Source: a virus
Direction: 5' to 3' (one strand)
DNA length: 29,112 nucleotides
IMG/VR virus record: IMGVR_UViG_3300042892_000491
Location: 1-29,112 of that record
Below are positions 23,019 to 28,316 of the stretch, piece by piece. The translations under genes and the position numbers were made by a program. The notes beneath the pieces are model-generated. The model had not been told where the DNA came from. It worked only from the letters and a program-made list of their open reading frames with translations, and made no database searches. Numbering within the stretch: the stretch's first letter is position 1; the number at the start of each line of letters is the position of its first letter.

Positions 23019-24203
23019 TTATATGCCTTTCGTTGTGGCGTAAGCATCAAATGCTTCATAGCCGTTTTGTTTTGTGAATTGGCGGAAACGATCCCAGTCG
23101 TGACTAGCCTTGATGTTGATGTTGTACATTTGTGTGACGCTGTACTCCGCTACTGCGTGTACACCCTCTAGTCGTGCTTGGATAGTTTTGGGGTTGAGTG
23201 TGCCCTTGAAGAAACGCAACTCCAATGTGTTGCGTGGCTGTAAGTTGAGCGCAACATACCTGTCGTTGTTTGACTGTCGTGGATAACCTGAGCGTAAGCC
23301 CTTGGCGTAACGCAACATCTGTGTCGCTTCGTGGTCGTCCCATTGTGCGTATGTTGAACGGCTACGACCAGCAAGTGTTTTCCACTGGTCGGTGTTGCGA
23401 TAAAACATAGACATGAAACGATACAAAGATGACTCTCTACCCTCAAAGAATCCCTTGTTGATGTGAACATGAAGCCCACAGGTTCTTGTAGTAGCAGAAC
23501 GCATACCAATGTCAGACAACTCACGCAATCGTGCGAGTGGTAATACATTTTGTATGTACTCTTTAGTCATGGGGTGAGATACGACCTCAAACCCATTGCT
23601 AAGAGAACCGTCGTGCTTGAGATAACAAGACTCACCAAATATTTCTGTGGCAAGTTCTGCACCTTCACTAAGGTCACAACCATCTGCTTCCATTTCTAAC
23701 TCAAAGCCAGTCACACTGATGCGTCGTGGCTCTCGCATGGTTGTAAACATCTTGATGTCCTTGGTTAGAACATCAGGGCGCATACCATGGAAGATAGGGT
23801 CAGGACGGAAACTGTAGTCGTGAATCAATCGTGAACTTTCTTGCATCTCATCTTCGCATGAACAACCAGGTCCGTTGTCAATATGATAAACATTGTCACA
23901 GTATTCGCAACTGCTGTACTGTTCGTAACACGACTCGCATCGCATCTCATCCCAGCCTATGTCCATCATGTTGTCACGCTCTACATACAACCGACAGTCT
24001 GTACAGTATGTATGCTCATCGTCACAGTCTGCACAAAAGTATTGTGCGTTACCCGTTGTTAATGCTTCGTGTATGTCTTGGCGTCGCCAGTACGAGGTGT
24101 CCTCGTCCAAACGAATTGTTAGTGCCTCTATTAAGTGTTGGTCGTGACAGATACAGCACTCTGCTATTGCTGTTGGTTGTCCTAATGGTTCTTCTGTTGT
24201 CAT
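23019..24203 (-). CDS. Amidoligase (glutamine-synthetase-fold COOH-NH2 ligase) with N-terminal zinc-ribbon region
   Basis: The 394-residue protein has two parts. Residues 16-116 hold many Cys pairs (CCIC, CADC, CTDC, CESC, CEYC, CSC), probably two or three zinc-binding units. Residues about 162-360 match the Amidoligase_2 family: VTGFELEME at 164-172, KHDGSLSNGFEVVSHPMT at 196-213, RTCGLHVHI at 240-248 and NTLELRFFKGTL at 325-336. These supply the acidic, His and Arg residues of the ATP and metal site. The family is predicted to join carboxyl and amino groups using ATP, making peptide-like or amide products. AAGGAGG sits before the ATG, and operator copy 2 lies 44 bases upstream. It is the first gene of an operon with glutamine amidotransferase next. 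Substrate unknown. Confidence 0.87.
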   Translation of the reverse strand: MTTEEPLGQPTAIAECCICHDQHLIEALTIRLDEDTSYWRRQDIHEALTTGNAQYFCADCDDEHTYCTDCRLYVERDNMMDIGWDEMRCESCYEQYSSCEYCDNVYHIDNGPGCSCEDEMQESSRLIHDYSFRPDPIFHGMRPDVLTKDIKMFTTMREPRRISVTGFELEMEADGCDLSEGAELATEIFGESCYLKHDGSLSNGFEVVSHPMTKEYIQNVLPLARLRELSDIGMRSATTRTCGLHVHINKGFFEGRESSLYRFMSMFYRNTDQWKTLAGRSRSTYAQWDDHEATQMLRYAKGLRSGYPRQSNNDRYVALNLQPRNTLELRFFKGTLNPKTIQARLEGVHAVAEYSVTQMYNINIKASHDWDRFRQFTKQNGYEAFDAYATTKGI

Positions 24204-24246
24204 TGTGTACCCTCCTTGGGTGTTGTATTTTTATTTGTACATCTGG

Positions 24247-24268
24247 TTTCTTTACAGGTGTAAAGAAA
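24247..24268. promoter_or_regulatory. Dyad operator, copy 2 (upstream of the amidoligase operon)
   Basis: This is the longest copy: ten-base arms TTTCTTTACA and TGTAAAGAAA flank a GG centre. It ends 44 bases before the amidoligase start. On the minus strand the segment before it is AT-rich (TGTATTTCT), which could hold a promoter -10 element, so a bound protein would block initiation; this placement is inference. Confidence 0.78.
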
Positions 24269-24317
24269 TACAGATTGTTGGTTGATAGAATATTTACAGT
24301 AGTCAAATCGTCAATGA

Positions 24318-24575
24318 TTACTGGGGTTTGTGGTACACATTTCCATTGATGTCACACAACCTCCTGTCAAAGATGGGTGATATACGCCACGCTAAGCCGA
24401 CATTGTTAGCACGCTCAAACTCAAGCAAGTCATCTTCATCAACATAAGTCAAACGCTCAGTAACAGTATTCACTGCTTGCCAATACTTAGGCTTCACACC
24501 TCCCTTGCGTGCTCTCTCAACGCAACGAGCCAAGTCGTTGTCGTACTGCTTGCGTGATGATGATTGTTGTTTCAT
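24318..24575 (-). CDS. Unknown 85-residue protein
   Basis: The product has a basic N-terminal helix (MKQQSSSRKQYDNDLARCVERARKGG) followed by a mixed alpha/beta part ending CDINGNVYHKPQ. AGGAG precedes the ATG by 8 bases and lies in the end of the upstream gene. It is the last of three genes (50, 82 and 85 residues) that follow operator copy 3. A 114-base gap with operator copy 2 separates it from the amidoligase gene. No family or function is recognised. Confidence 0.6.
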   Translation of the reverse strand: MKQQSSSRKQYDNDLARCVERARKGGVKPKYWQAVNTVTERLTYVDEDDLLEFERANNVGLAWRISPIFDRRLCDINGNVYHKPQ

Positions 24576-24824
24576 TTATTTATCTCCTAGGTATGTGTTG
24601 TTGTATTTGCTAAGTAAGCGGTCAAACAATAAAGCATAAGCCATCTCGTCATCTTGCTGTACATCCAATGGGGTGTCAATAATCTTATGCCATGAACCCG
24701 TGTCATCATTCCATAAAGGTTTGTTGTACGGGACATTCACTGAACTATCTAGTGCGAAAGACACAACACCATCAGTGATTGTGGCTCGCACCATAAAGTA
24801 ATGCTCATAATTATTAGTAGTCAT
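24576..24824 (-). CDS. Unknown 82-residue protein
   Basis: GAGGAGG six bases before the ATG at 24824 fixes this start; an upstream in-frame ATG at 24854 lacks one. The product (MTTNNYEHYFMVRATITDG...) looks like a beta-rich domain followed by a helix (DDEMAYALLFDRLLSKYNN). It overlaps the preceding gene by 11 bases and directly precedes the 85-residue gene. Not recognised. Confidence 0.6.
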   Translation of the reverse strand: MTTNNYEHYFMVRATITDGVVSFALDSSVNVPYNKPLWNDDTGSWHKIIDTPLDVQQDDEMAYALLFDRLLSKYNNTYLGDK

Positions 24825-24966
24825 TGTCGTCCTCCTCAAAAGAAAACAGTTCATAGTCTGAAAGGAAATCTCTCAAACGGATAGGTTGCTCATCTGAATA
24901 ACGATCGATGTCTAGTTTGTGTAGACATTGTTCAAGGAACCACATAGTGTGGTTTCGTAGTCGCAT
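24814..24966 (-). CDS. Unknown 50-residue acidic protein, start abutting operator copy 3
   Basis: The C-terminal part (DFLSDYELFSFEEDDNDY) is clearly shaped as a coding tail and carries the ribosome-binding site of the next gene. The start is uncertain. ATG at 24966 touches the operator and has almost no leader. ATG at 25011 would place the whole operator inside the coding region, and ATG at 24945 has no ribosome-binding site. I annotate 24966 as a compromise. The protein begins MRLRNHTMWFLEQCLHKLD. If transcription starts within or just after the operator, the mRNA would be leaderless or nearly so, which Actinobacteria tolerate well. Confidence 0.45.
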   Translation of the reverse strand: MRLRNHTMWFLEQCLHKLDIDRYSDEQPIRLRDFLSDYELFSFEEDDNDY

Positions 24967-24983
24967 CTTTACAGGTGTAAAGA
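24966..24983. promoter_or_regulatory. Dyad operator, copy 3
   Basis: TCTTTACAGGTGTAAAGA is a perfect dyad with a GG centre. It abuts the likely start of the 50-residue gene. On the minus strand TATTCT, which fits a TANNNT -10 hexamer, lies immediately upstream of the dyad core. Confidence 0.76.
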
Positions 24984-25107
24984 ATAGAGTGAAGCGTAAA
25001 CGCCTGTTCATATTGGTAGGATACTTTCTGTTGAATGAAATATGACATGAACTGCAAGGCAGAACATAAAGTGTTGGATAAAGTGTTTCATGATTAGAGA
25101 CTAGACA

Positions 25108-25239
25108 CTATTGTGCGTAGTCAGCCTCCTCATCAAACGATTCTGTGTTTTCTTCTGGTGAGTCAATCACGGGAATGAGTAAGTCAATGAATGACTCCCA
25201 TTCGGCAATGATATTCTCTTGTGTTTCTACTGGCAACAT
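25108..25239 (-). CDS. 43-residue acidic protein
   Basis: ATG at 25239 with AAAGGG about 7 bases upstream opens 43 codons ending in TAG. The product (MLPVETQENIIAEWESFIDL...) is strongly acidic and helical and ends EEADYAQ. It lies between the 73-residue gene and operator copy 3. No family is recognised. The good ribosome-binding site and open frame support it, but it is short. The 97 bases between its stop and the 25011 ATG hold nothing I can identify. Confidence 0.5.
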   Translation of the reverse strand: MLPVETQENIIAEWESFIDLLIPVIDSPEENTESFDEEADYAQ

Positions 25240-25272
25240 GATGTTACCCTTTCTGTTTTGTCCCCATTAGTG

Positions 25273-25310
25273 GAGAGTCATGCCCACGAGCCGAAACCCG
25301 TGGACACTCA
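25273..25310. other. Hairpin-forming intergenic segment
   Basis: CCACG and CGTGG pair around a ten-base loop, and flanking GAGT/ACTC segments could extend the structure after internal bulges. It lies in the 87-base gap before the 43-residue gene. It could be a leader structure or a weak transcription attenuator; there is no T-run to make it a standard terminator. Confidence 0.3.
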
Positions 25311-25326
25311 CTCAACTATTAGATAG

Positions 25327-25548
25327 TTATCGTACGACTGTCACATAACCCTCACGCAAAGACTTTATGTGTCGTTGCCAACAAGCATGAAGAACACTTT
25401 GATAAGCATCACAATCATATTTGGAATCAAACTCAATTAGAGTTTGATTACAATCAGTAACACCACAAGTAGCAGACTGTGTAAACACAACCAAACCTTG
25501 ATTAGCAACACGGTCATAACCAACAACTGTTTCGTTATTTATCTTCAT
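25327..25548 (-). CDS. Unknown 73-residue protein with three or four cysteines
   Basis: The product starts MKINNETVVGYDRVANQG and contains CGVTDC, then CDAY and HACWQRH, so a small metal site is possible. It follows the 61-residue gene by two bases, and its ribosome-binding site (GTAGGT) is weak and lies at the end of that gene. It is in the unit that starts at operator copy 4. Function unknown. Confidence 0.55.
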   Translation of the reverse strand: MKINNETVVGYDRVANQGLVVFTQSATCGVTDCNQTLIEFDSKYDCDAYQSVLHACWQRHIKSLREGYVTVVR

Positions 25549-25550
25549 GA

Positions 25551-25736
25551 CTAGCGACCTACAATCACAGTAGGCATCAACGGAAGCAAACCGTCAATCG
25601 CATCAGTAAGCATGTCAGCAAAGTCAGTATCATAAGACACTTCCTCTTCATAATCACGCCAAGTTTGTAACTCGTCAAGCAATTCACTTATTTCTTTTTT
25701 GACATCATTCCATGTCTTGTGTATTTCCGTAGACAT
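25551..25736 (-). CDS. Unknown 61-residue acidic helical protein
   Basis: The product (MSTEIHKTWNDVKKEISELL...) is an amphipathic, acidic helix followed by a short hydrophobic end (LLPLMPTVIVGR). A GGAG ribosome-binding site lies about 7 bases before the ATG. It is the first gene downstream of operator copy 4, 83 bases away. Small acidic proteins of early phage regions often bind host proteins, but nothing here shows a target. Confidence 0.57.
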   Translation of the reverse strand: MSTEIHKTWNDVKKEISELLDELQTWRDYEEEVSYDTDFADMLTDAIDGLLPLMPTVIVGR

Positions 25737-25818
25737 CTCTGTCTCCTTTGTTTATCTAACTAATCGTCAGCAACACTCACAGGTGTTGTACGCCTAACGG
25801 CGTTTCATAGGGTAGATA

Positions 25819-25834
25819 CTTTACAGGTGTAAAG
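25819..25834. promoter_or_regulatory. Dyad operator, copy 4
   Basis: CTTTACAGGTGTAAAG is a perfect dyad with a GG centre. It sits two bases past the end of the gene at 25837-26286 and 83 bases upstream of the 61-residue gene. On the minus strand CATAATTCT directly precedes it and could include a -10 element. Confidence 0.75.
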
Positions 25835-25836
25835 AA

Positions 25837-26286
25837 TTATGCGAACCGCATGTTCTTTGCGATGATAAGCGCTGTCTTGCGCTCAACACCATTAGCAACC
25901 AACTCTTTCACAAGGTCAGCACCTGAAATAGTGCGAACCTTGTAGTTCGTAGTGTCCTTGACAGTAGTAACTGGCTTAGCCTTTGATGCTTTGATATGAC
26001 CCATAGACTTCCACTCTTTCGGACCGCCGAGAAGATTCTCAACAGCCCACGCAATCGTAGAGATTTGCTGTGCAATAGTGGACTCCTTCCAGATGTCAAT
26101 GTTCTTACCACGAGCCTCACGAACAGCGAGTCGTGCATACTCGGCAACATTCTTGAAGTCTTTGCTGTCAAGGTAGATAGCGTGCCACGATTGTACTCGT
26201 GACAACTCTGCCAAGTTCACTCCTTTCACAAGTGAAACAAAGTTAGTGGTCTTGCGTGTAGTACGCTTGCCTGTTGTTGTAGTAAT
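25837..26286 (-). CDS. Unknown early protein, apparently starting at ATT
   Basis: The frame is unambiguous from a GTG at 26229, but no ribosome-binding site precedes that codon. Further upstream in the same frame is an ATT at 26284-26286, placed 6 bases after a near-perfect AAAGGAG. ATT is a rare but real initiation codon. Starting there gives 149 residues with a Thr/Lys-rich N-terminus, then VKGVNLAELSRVQSWHAIYLD, a helical centre (IDIWKESTIAQQISTIAWAVENLLGG) and a basic linker. The C-terminal helix pair (ISGADLVKELVANGVERKTALIIAKNMRF) looks like a small protein- or DNA-binding domain. Operator copy 5 lies 21 bases upstream of the ATT. The family is not recognised. A sequence error that changed ATG to ATT is possible. 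Confidence 0.62.
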   Translation of the reverse strand: MTTTTGKRTTRKTTNFVSLVKGVNLAELSRVQSWHAIYLDSKDFKNVAEYARLAVREARGKNIDIWKESTIAQQISTIAWAVENLLGGPKEWKSMGHIKASKAKPVTTVKDTTNYKVRTISGADLVKELVANGVERKTALIIAKNMRFA

Positions 26287-26306
26287 GGGATTCTCCTTTG
26301 AGAAGT

Positions 26307-26324
26307 TCTTTACAGGTGTAAAGA
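26307..26324. promoter_or_regulatory. Dyad operator, copy 5
   Basis: TCTTTACAGGTGTAAAGA is a perfect dyad with a GG centre. It lies just before the ribosome-binding site of the ATT-start gene. On the minus strand TACTCT, a TANNNT-type hexamer, lies immediately upstream. This copy also marks the edge of the structured non-coding region at 26339-26606. Confidence 0.77.
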
Positions 26325-26338
26325 GTATTTGTTATGTA

Positions 26339-26461
26339 TGTATCTGATAGCCCCACCAAGTTCCTAGACTAGATAGGTAGACAGGCGTTGTGCCTTCTAC
26401 TAATAGTTTCTACGCCTAATACACGCATTCATGTGTATGTGCTAGAAGGCTCACAGATACA
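26339..26461. ncRNA. Candidate structured RNA with nested stems and a pseudoknot
   Basis: Within the roughly 370-base gap between genes, several exact complementary segments nest. An 8-base outer stem pairs TGTATCTG (26339-26346) with CAGATACA (26454-26461). An 8-base inner stem pairs GCCTTCTA (26392-26399) with TAGAAGGC (26443-26450). An apical stem pairs ATACAC (26419-26424) with GTGTAT (26433-26438). AGGCGT (26383-26388) pairs with ACGCCT (26412-26417) across the inner stem, giving a pseudoknot or a switch between two folds. More short stems follow at 26476-26494 and 26579-26605. The strand is not determined: it could be a long leader of the ATT-start gene on the minus strand or a plus-strand RNA. 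I do not recognise the family; it is not a tRNA or tmRNA. Confidence 0.45.
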
Positions 26462-26473
26462 GGCTGACACGAC

Positions 26474-26509
26474 CTAGGGGAGTAGGCCACCCCTGCCGCC
26501 ACTTGTCAT
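26474..26509 (-). CDS. Possible 11-residue leader peptide
   Basis: A strong GAGGAG lies 6 bases before an ATG at 26509. The frame encodes MTSGGRGGLLP and stops at TAG. The end of the mini-ORF overlaps a 5-base-pair stem, AGGGG/CCCCT (26476-26494). If this region is a minus-strand leader, translation of the peptide could control folding downstream. It is short enough to arise by chance. Confidence 0.25.
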   Translation of the reverse strand: MTSGGRGGLLP

Positions 26510-26656
26510 AAGGGACTCCTCTTGCGCAGGGAGCGAGCTACACGTTTTATAGGAAGGGTGGTTTTGGGCACACAGATAGGGGCCGCCTTGTTTCAATAAG
26601 GACCCTGGTTTGTATTTGCTATATGTGGTATGGTTTTTGTGGGGTTTGGATAGGCC

Positions 26657-26956
26657 CTAGCAGTCCCATTTACGCAGTGCTAGTGTTTTGCGTGTGGGTT
26701 TTCCGTTTGGTTTGGTTGCTGGTCCTGGCATTCCGCCCATGCGTGCGCAGAATGATTTTCTGCGTGCAGCTGATTTGGGGGATTTGGAGGCTTGTTTGGC
26801 TGAGACGGGTGGCTTTAGTGTGCCTCCTGTTTGGGCTTTGTAGGATGCTCGTCCTTTAGCGTTTAATCCGCCTGCTGGGTTTTTGCCTTCGGATCGTGTC
26901 CAGGCTGCGGTTTTGGGTGCGGCTTTCTTTTTGGCGGGTGCCTTCTTAAATGCCAT
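26657..26956 (-). CDS. Conserved small basic phage protein (DUF6321-like)
   Basis: The 99-residue protein is very basic (MAFKKAPAKKKAAPKTAAW...). It shows a pattern I recall from many marine and freshwater phages: WTRSEGKNPAGGLNAKGRASY, then LKPPVS, RRKSFCARMGGMPGP, KPNGKPTRK and a C-terminal LRKWDC. I believe this is the family called DUF6321. Its function is not known to me; the composition suggests binding to DNA, for example packaged genome. AGGAG precedes the ATG. It overlaps the end of the upstream gene by 11 bases and is the last of three genes on the minus strand near the terminase. The 370-base region downstream holds the candidate structured RNA. Confidence 0.8.
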   Translation of the reverse strand: MAFKKAPAKKKAAPKTAAWTRSEGKNPAGGLNAKGRASYKAQTGGTLKPPVSAKQASKSPKSAARRKSFCARMGGMPGPATKPNGKPTRKTLALRKWDC

Positions 26957-27236
26957 GTTGTTCTCCTAGTATTTCTATAGATGTGATCCATCCAAGAGGG
27001 ACGTGGTTTATGTCTCCTACACATTCAGGGTTTGGTAGTTCTGATTCAAAGATTGTACCTACTATTGTTAGGTAGCCTTCTTGGCAGTCTTTCCAATACC
27101 TGCCTAATGTGGTGGCTGTTGACTCTTTAGGTTCATAGGTTTCTGGGTTGTGCCATCCACTGTCGGGTGAGTGGGCGTCTTTCCATTTGACTTTAAGTTC
27201 TGTCCATTCTGGTAGACCTACCAGTTTGTCCAACAT
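26946..27236 (-). CDS. Unknown 96-residue protein next to the terminase region
   Basis: ATG at 27236, just after the stop of the upstream gene, is preferred; a TTG at 27260 in the same frame would overlap that gene. The product (MLDKLVGLPEWTELKVKWKD...) is Trp- and Glu-rich, contains HSPDSGWHNPETYEPKES, and has a beta-rich end (EGYLTIVGTIFESELP, WITSIEILGEQHG). I do not recognise it. The ribosome-binding site is weak (CTAAG), so translation may be coupled to the upstream gene. It could be a minor virion or assembly protein with its two neighbours. Confidence 0.62.
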   Translation of the reverse strand: MLDKLVGLPEWTELKVKWKDAHSPDSGWHNPETYEPKESTATTLGRYWKDCQEGYLTIVGTIFESELPNPECVGDINHVPLGWITSIEILGEQHGI

Positions 27237-27237
27237 G

Positions 27238-27567
27238 TTACTTAGCCGTACGGTCGCCAATGATTGAGACGGTGGCTGTACCAGAAGTATAGGATGTCAT
27301 TTGTACACGGAAACTTTTTATATGTGCTTCATGTGAAAAAATTCCGTTAATGGTAGTTGTTGCTTGCTGGTCGTAGTTGTTTGCACGACCAAGGGACTGC
27401 ATACACCAAGGCAAATAGTTTGTTCCATCGATAGAACCACTAAAAGAGATGGTTCCTACCCACGTGCCAGATACTTGCATTGCAAATGTGTCTGCACCGT
27501 CAAGGTTTACATCTACTGCAGCGTTTAAAACCCCTAGTGTTCCTGTTGTTGTTGATGGTGTTATCAT
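27238..27567 (-). CDS. Beta-rich, probable virion-associated protein
   Basis: The 109-residue protein is rich in Thr, Ser, Gly and Val with alternating strands. The core WVGTISFSGSIDGTNYLPW resembles small beta-sandwich domains found in phage decoration or fibre proteins. The end is SGTATVSIIGDRTAK. AAGGAG lies 6 bases before the ATG. It is the first gene of a three-gene minus-strand unit that diverges from the terminase genes, an unusual orientation for a structural protein. The virion role is inferred from composition. Confidence 0.68.
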   Translation of the reverse strand: MITPSTTTGTLGVLNAAVDVNLDGADTFAMQVSGTWVGTISFSGSIDGTNYLPWCMQSLGRANNYDQQATTTINGIFSHEAHIKSFRVQMTSYTSGTATVSIIGDRTAK

Positions 27568-27596
27568 GGGTTTCTCCTTAGTTGGGTGTTTAAATC

Positions 27597-27659
27597 TGTA
27601 TATGCTAAATTGGATCAGGTACGGGGCTACGCTTATGCTCGCCCCGATGTATATGCTAA
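27597..27659. repeat. 12-base direct repeats flanking an inverted repeat
   Basis: TGTATATGCTAA occurs exactly twice, at 27597-27608 and 27648-27659. Between them CGGGGC (27622-27627) and GCCCCG (27641-27646) can form a 6-base-pair stem. The set lies in the leader of the minus-strand unit and about 110-170 bases upstream of the small terminase. It could be a regulator-binding site or part of a packaging or end-formation signal. Confidence 0.55.
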
Positions 27660-27667
27660 CGGGTTAC

Positions 27668-27694
27668 AACCACCCTTAGGTGGTTTTCTTGTTT
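27668..27694 (+). terminator. Probable rho-independent terminator (plus strand)
   Basis: AACCACC (27668-27674) and GGTGGTT (27679-27685) form a 7-base-pair stem with loop CTTA, followed by TTCTTGTTT on the plus strand. It would stop plus-strand transcription entering from the left, insulating the terminase genes. The same stem also lies in the leader of the minus-strand unit. Two runs of seven C follow (27695-27701 and 27708-27714). Confidence 0.55.
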
Positions 27695-27714
27695 CCCCCC
27701 CTATAGTCCCCCCC

Positions 27715-27753
27715 ATCGTAACCTGAGAACCATTCTCACTTTTAGGTTACGAT
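27715..27753. repeat. Long palindrome directly upstream of the small terminase gene
   Basis: Ten-base perfect arms ATCGTAACCT (27715-27724) and AGGTTACGAT (27744-27753) enclose a second 5-base stem, GAGAA/TTCTC (27725-27737, loop CCA). The right arm ends 15 bases before the terminase start codon. It could be an operator, a leader hairpin controlling the terminase, or a terminase-binding (pac/cos) site, which commonly lies at or near the small terminase gene. Confidence 0.6.
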
Positions 27754-27768
27754 TATGACGTATAAGGT

Positions 27769-28194
27769 ATGAGAGAAGAACTAATTCTTACGCCTACACA
27801 GCAGCGTTATTTGGACTGGTTGTGCACGCCCCCGATGGAGCGTACACCTAATTCTAAGAATCGTATGGCTGTGGAATTGGATGTTGATGTTAAGACGCTA
27901 CGGCGTTGGGAGAAGAAGCCTGCGTTCCGTGAGCAGTGGCAATCCAGGGTGGATGACATCCAGGGGTCTCCAGAGCGCACACAGGGCGTGCTGGATGTTC
28001 TGTACGCTAAAGCTATTGAGGGTGATACTAAGTCGGCTCAGCTTTACTTGCAGGCTACTAATCGTATGGCTCCGCCTACGATTGAGATGCGTACTGATCG
28101 TAAGACGTCTGAGTTGTCGGATGCCGAGTTGGATGAGTTGATTGCTGCTATGGCATCTAGGGAGAAGGAGTCTCGTACTCTTCGTGTTGTGTAA
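27769..28194 (+). CDS. terS: Terminase small subunit-like HTH protein
   Basis: The 141-residue protein has an N-terminal helix-turn-helix (about 8-57: LTPTQQRYLDWLCTPP, KNRMAVELDVDVKTLRRWEK, AFREQW) of the type found in small terminases and related phage DNA-binding proteins. A helical oligomerisation region (TQGVLDVLYAKAIEGDTKSAQLYLQ) and a charged acidic-basic tail follow. It would recognise the phage DNA and guide the motor. The large terminase gene follows after one mini-gene, the normal order. The ribosome-binding site (TAAGGT) lies very close to the ATG, so translation may be weak or controlled by the palindrome upstream. Confidence 0.8.
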   Translation: MREELILTPTQQRYLDWLCTPPMERTPNSKNRMAVELDVDVKTLRRWEKKPAFREQWQSRVDDIQGSPERTQGVLDVLYAKAIEGDTKSAQLYLQATNRMAPPTIEMRTDRKTSELSDAELDELIAAMASREKESRTLRVV

Positions 28195-28316
28195 TGGACT
28201 TGGAGGAGTGCGATCGCTGTGGCGAGGAGTACCCTGCGACTTGGGTTGGTTGCCCATATTGTGATAGTGGCGAGAAGCCACATTTCAAACTTGATAAGGA
28301 TGACTTTTGGAATTAA
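28194..28316 (+). CDS. 40-residue zinc-ribbon mini-protein
   Basis: The ATG overlaps the terminase small subunit stop (TAATG). The product begins MDLEECDRCGEEYP and continues to GCPYCDSGEKPHFK; two Cys-x-x-Cys pairs 11 residues apart make a single zinc ribbon. The acidic tail ends DDFWN. Its last 10 bases overlap the TTG start of the large terminase, so it may couple translation of the two. Function unknown; an accessory to packaging is possible by position. Confidence 0.65.
   Translation: MDLEECDRCGEEYPATWVGCPYCDSGEKPHFKLDKDDFWN

Noticed and set aside
26330-26656. tRNA or tmRNA gene in the gene-free stretch
   Set aside because: No T-loop (GGTTCGAATCC-like) sequence, acceptor stem or CCA end was found on either strand by eye; a covariance-model scan would settle it.
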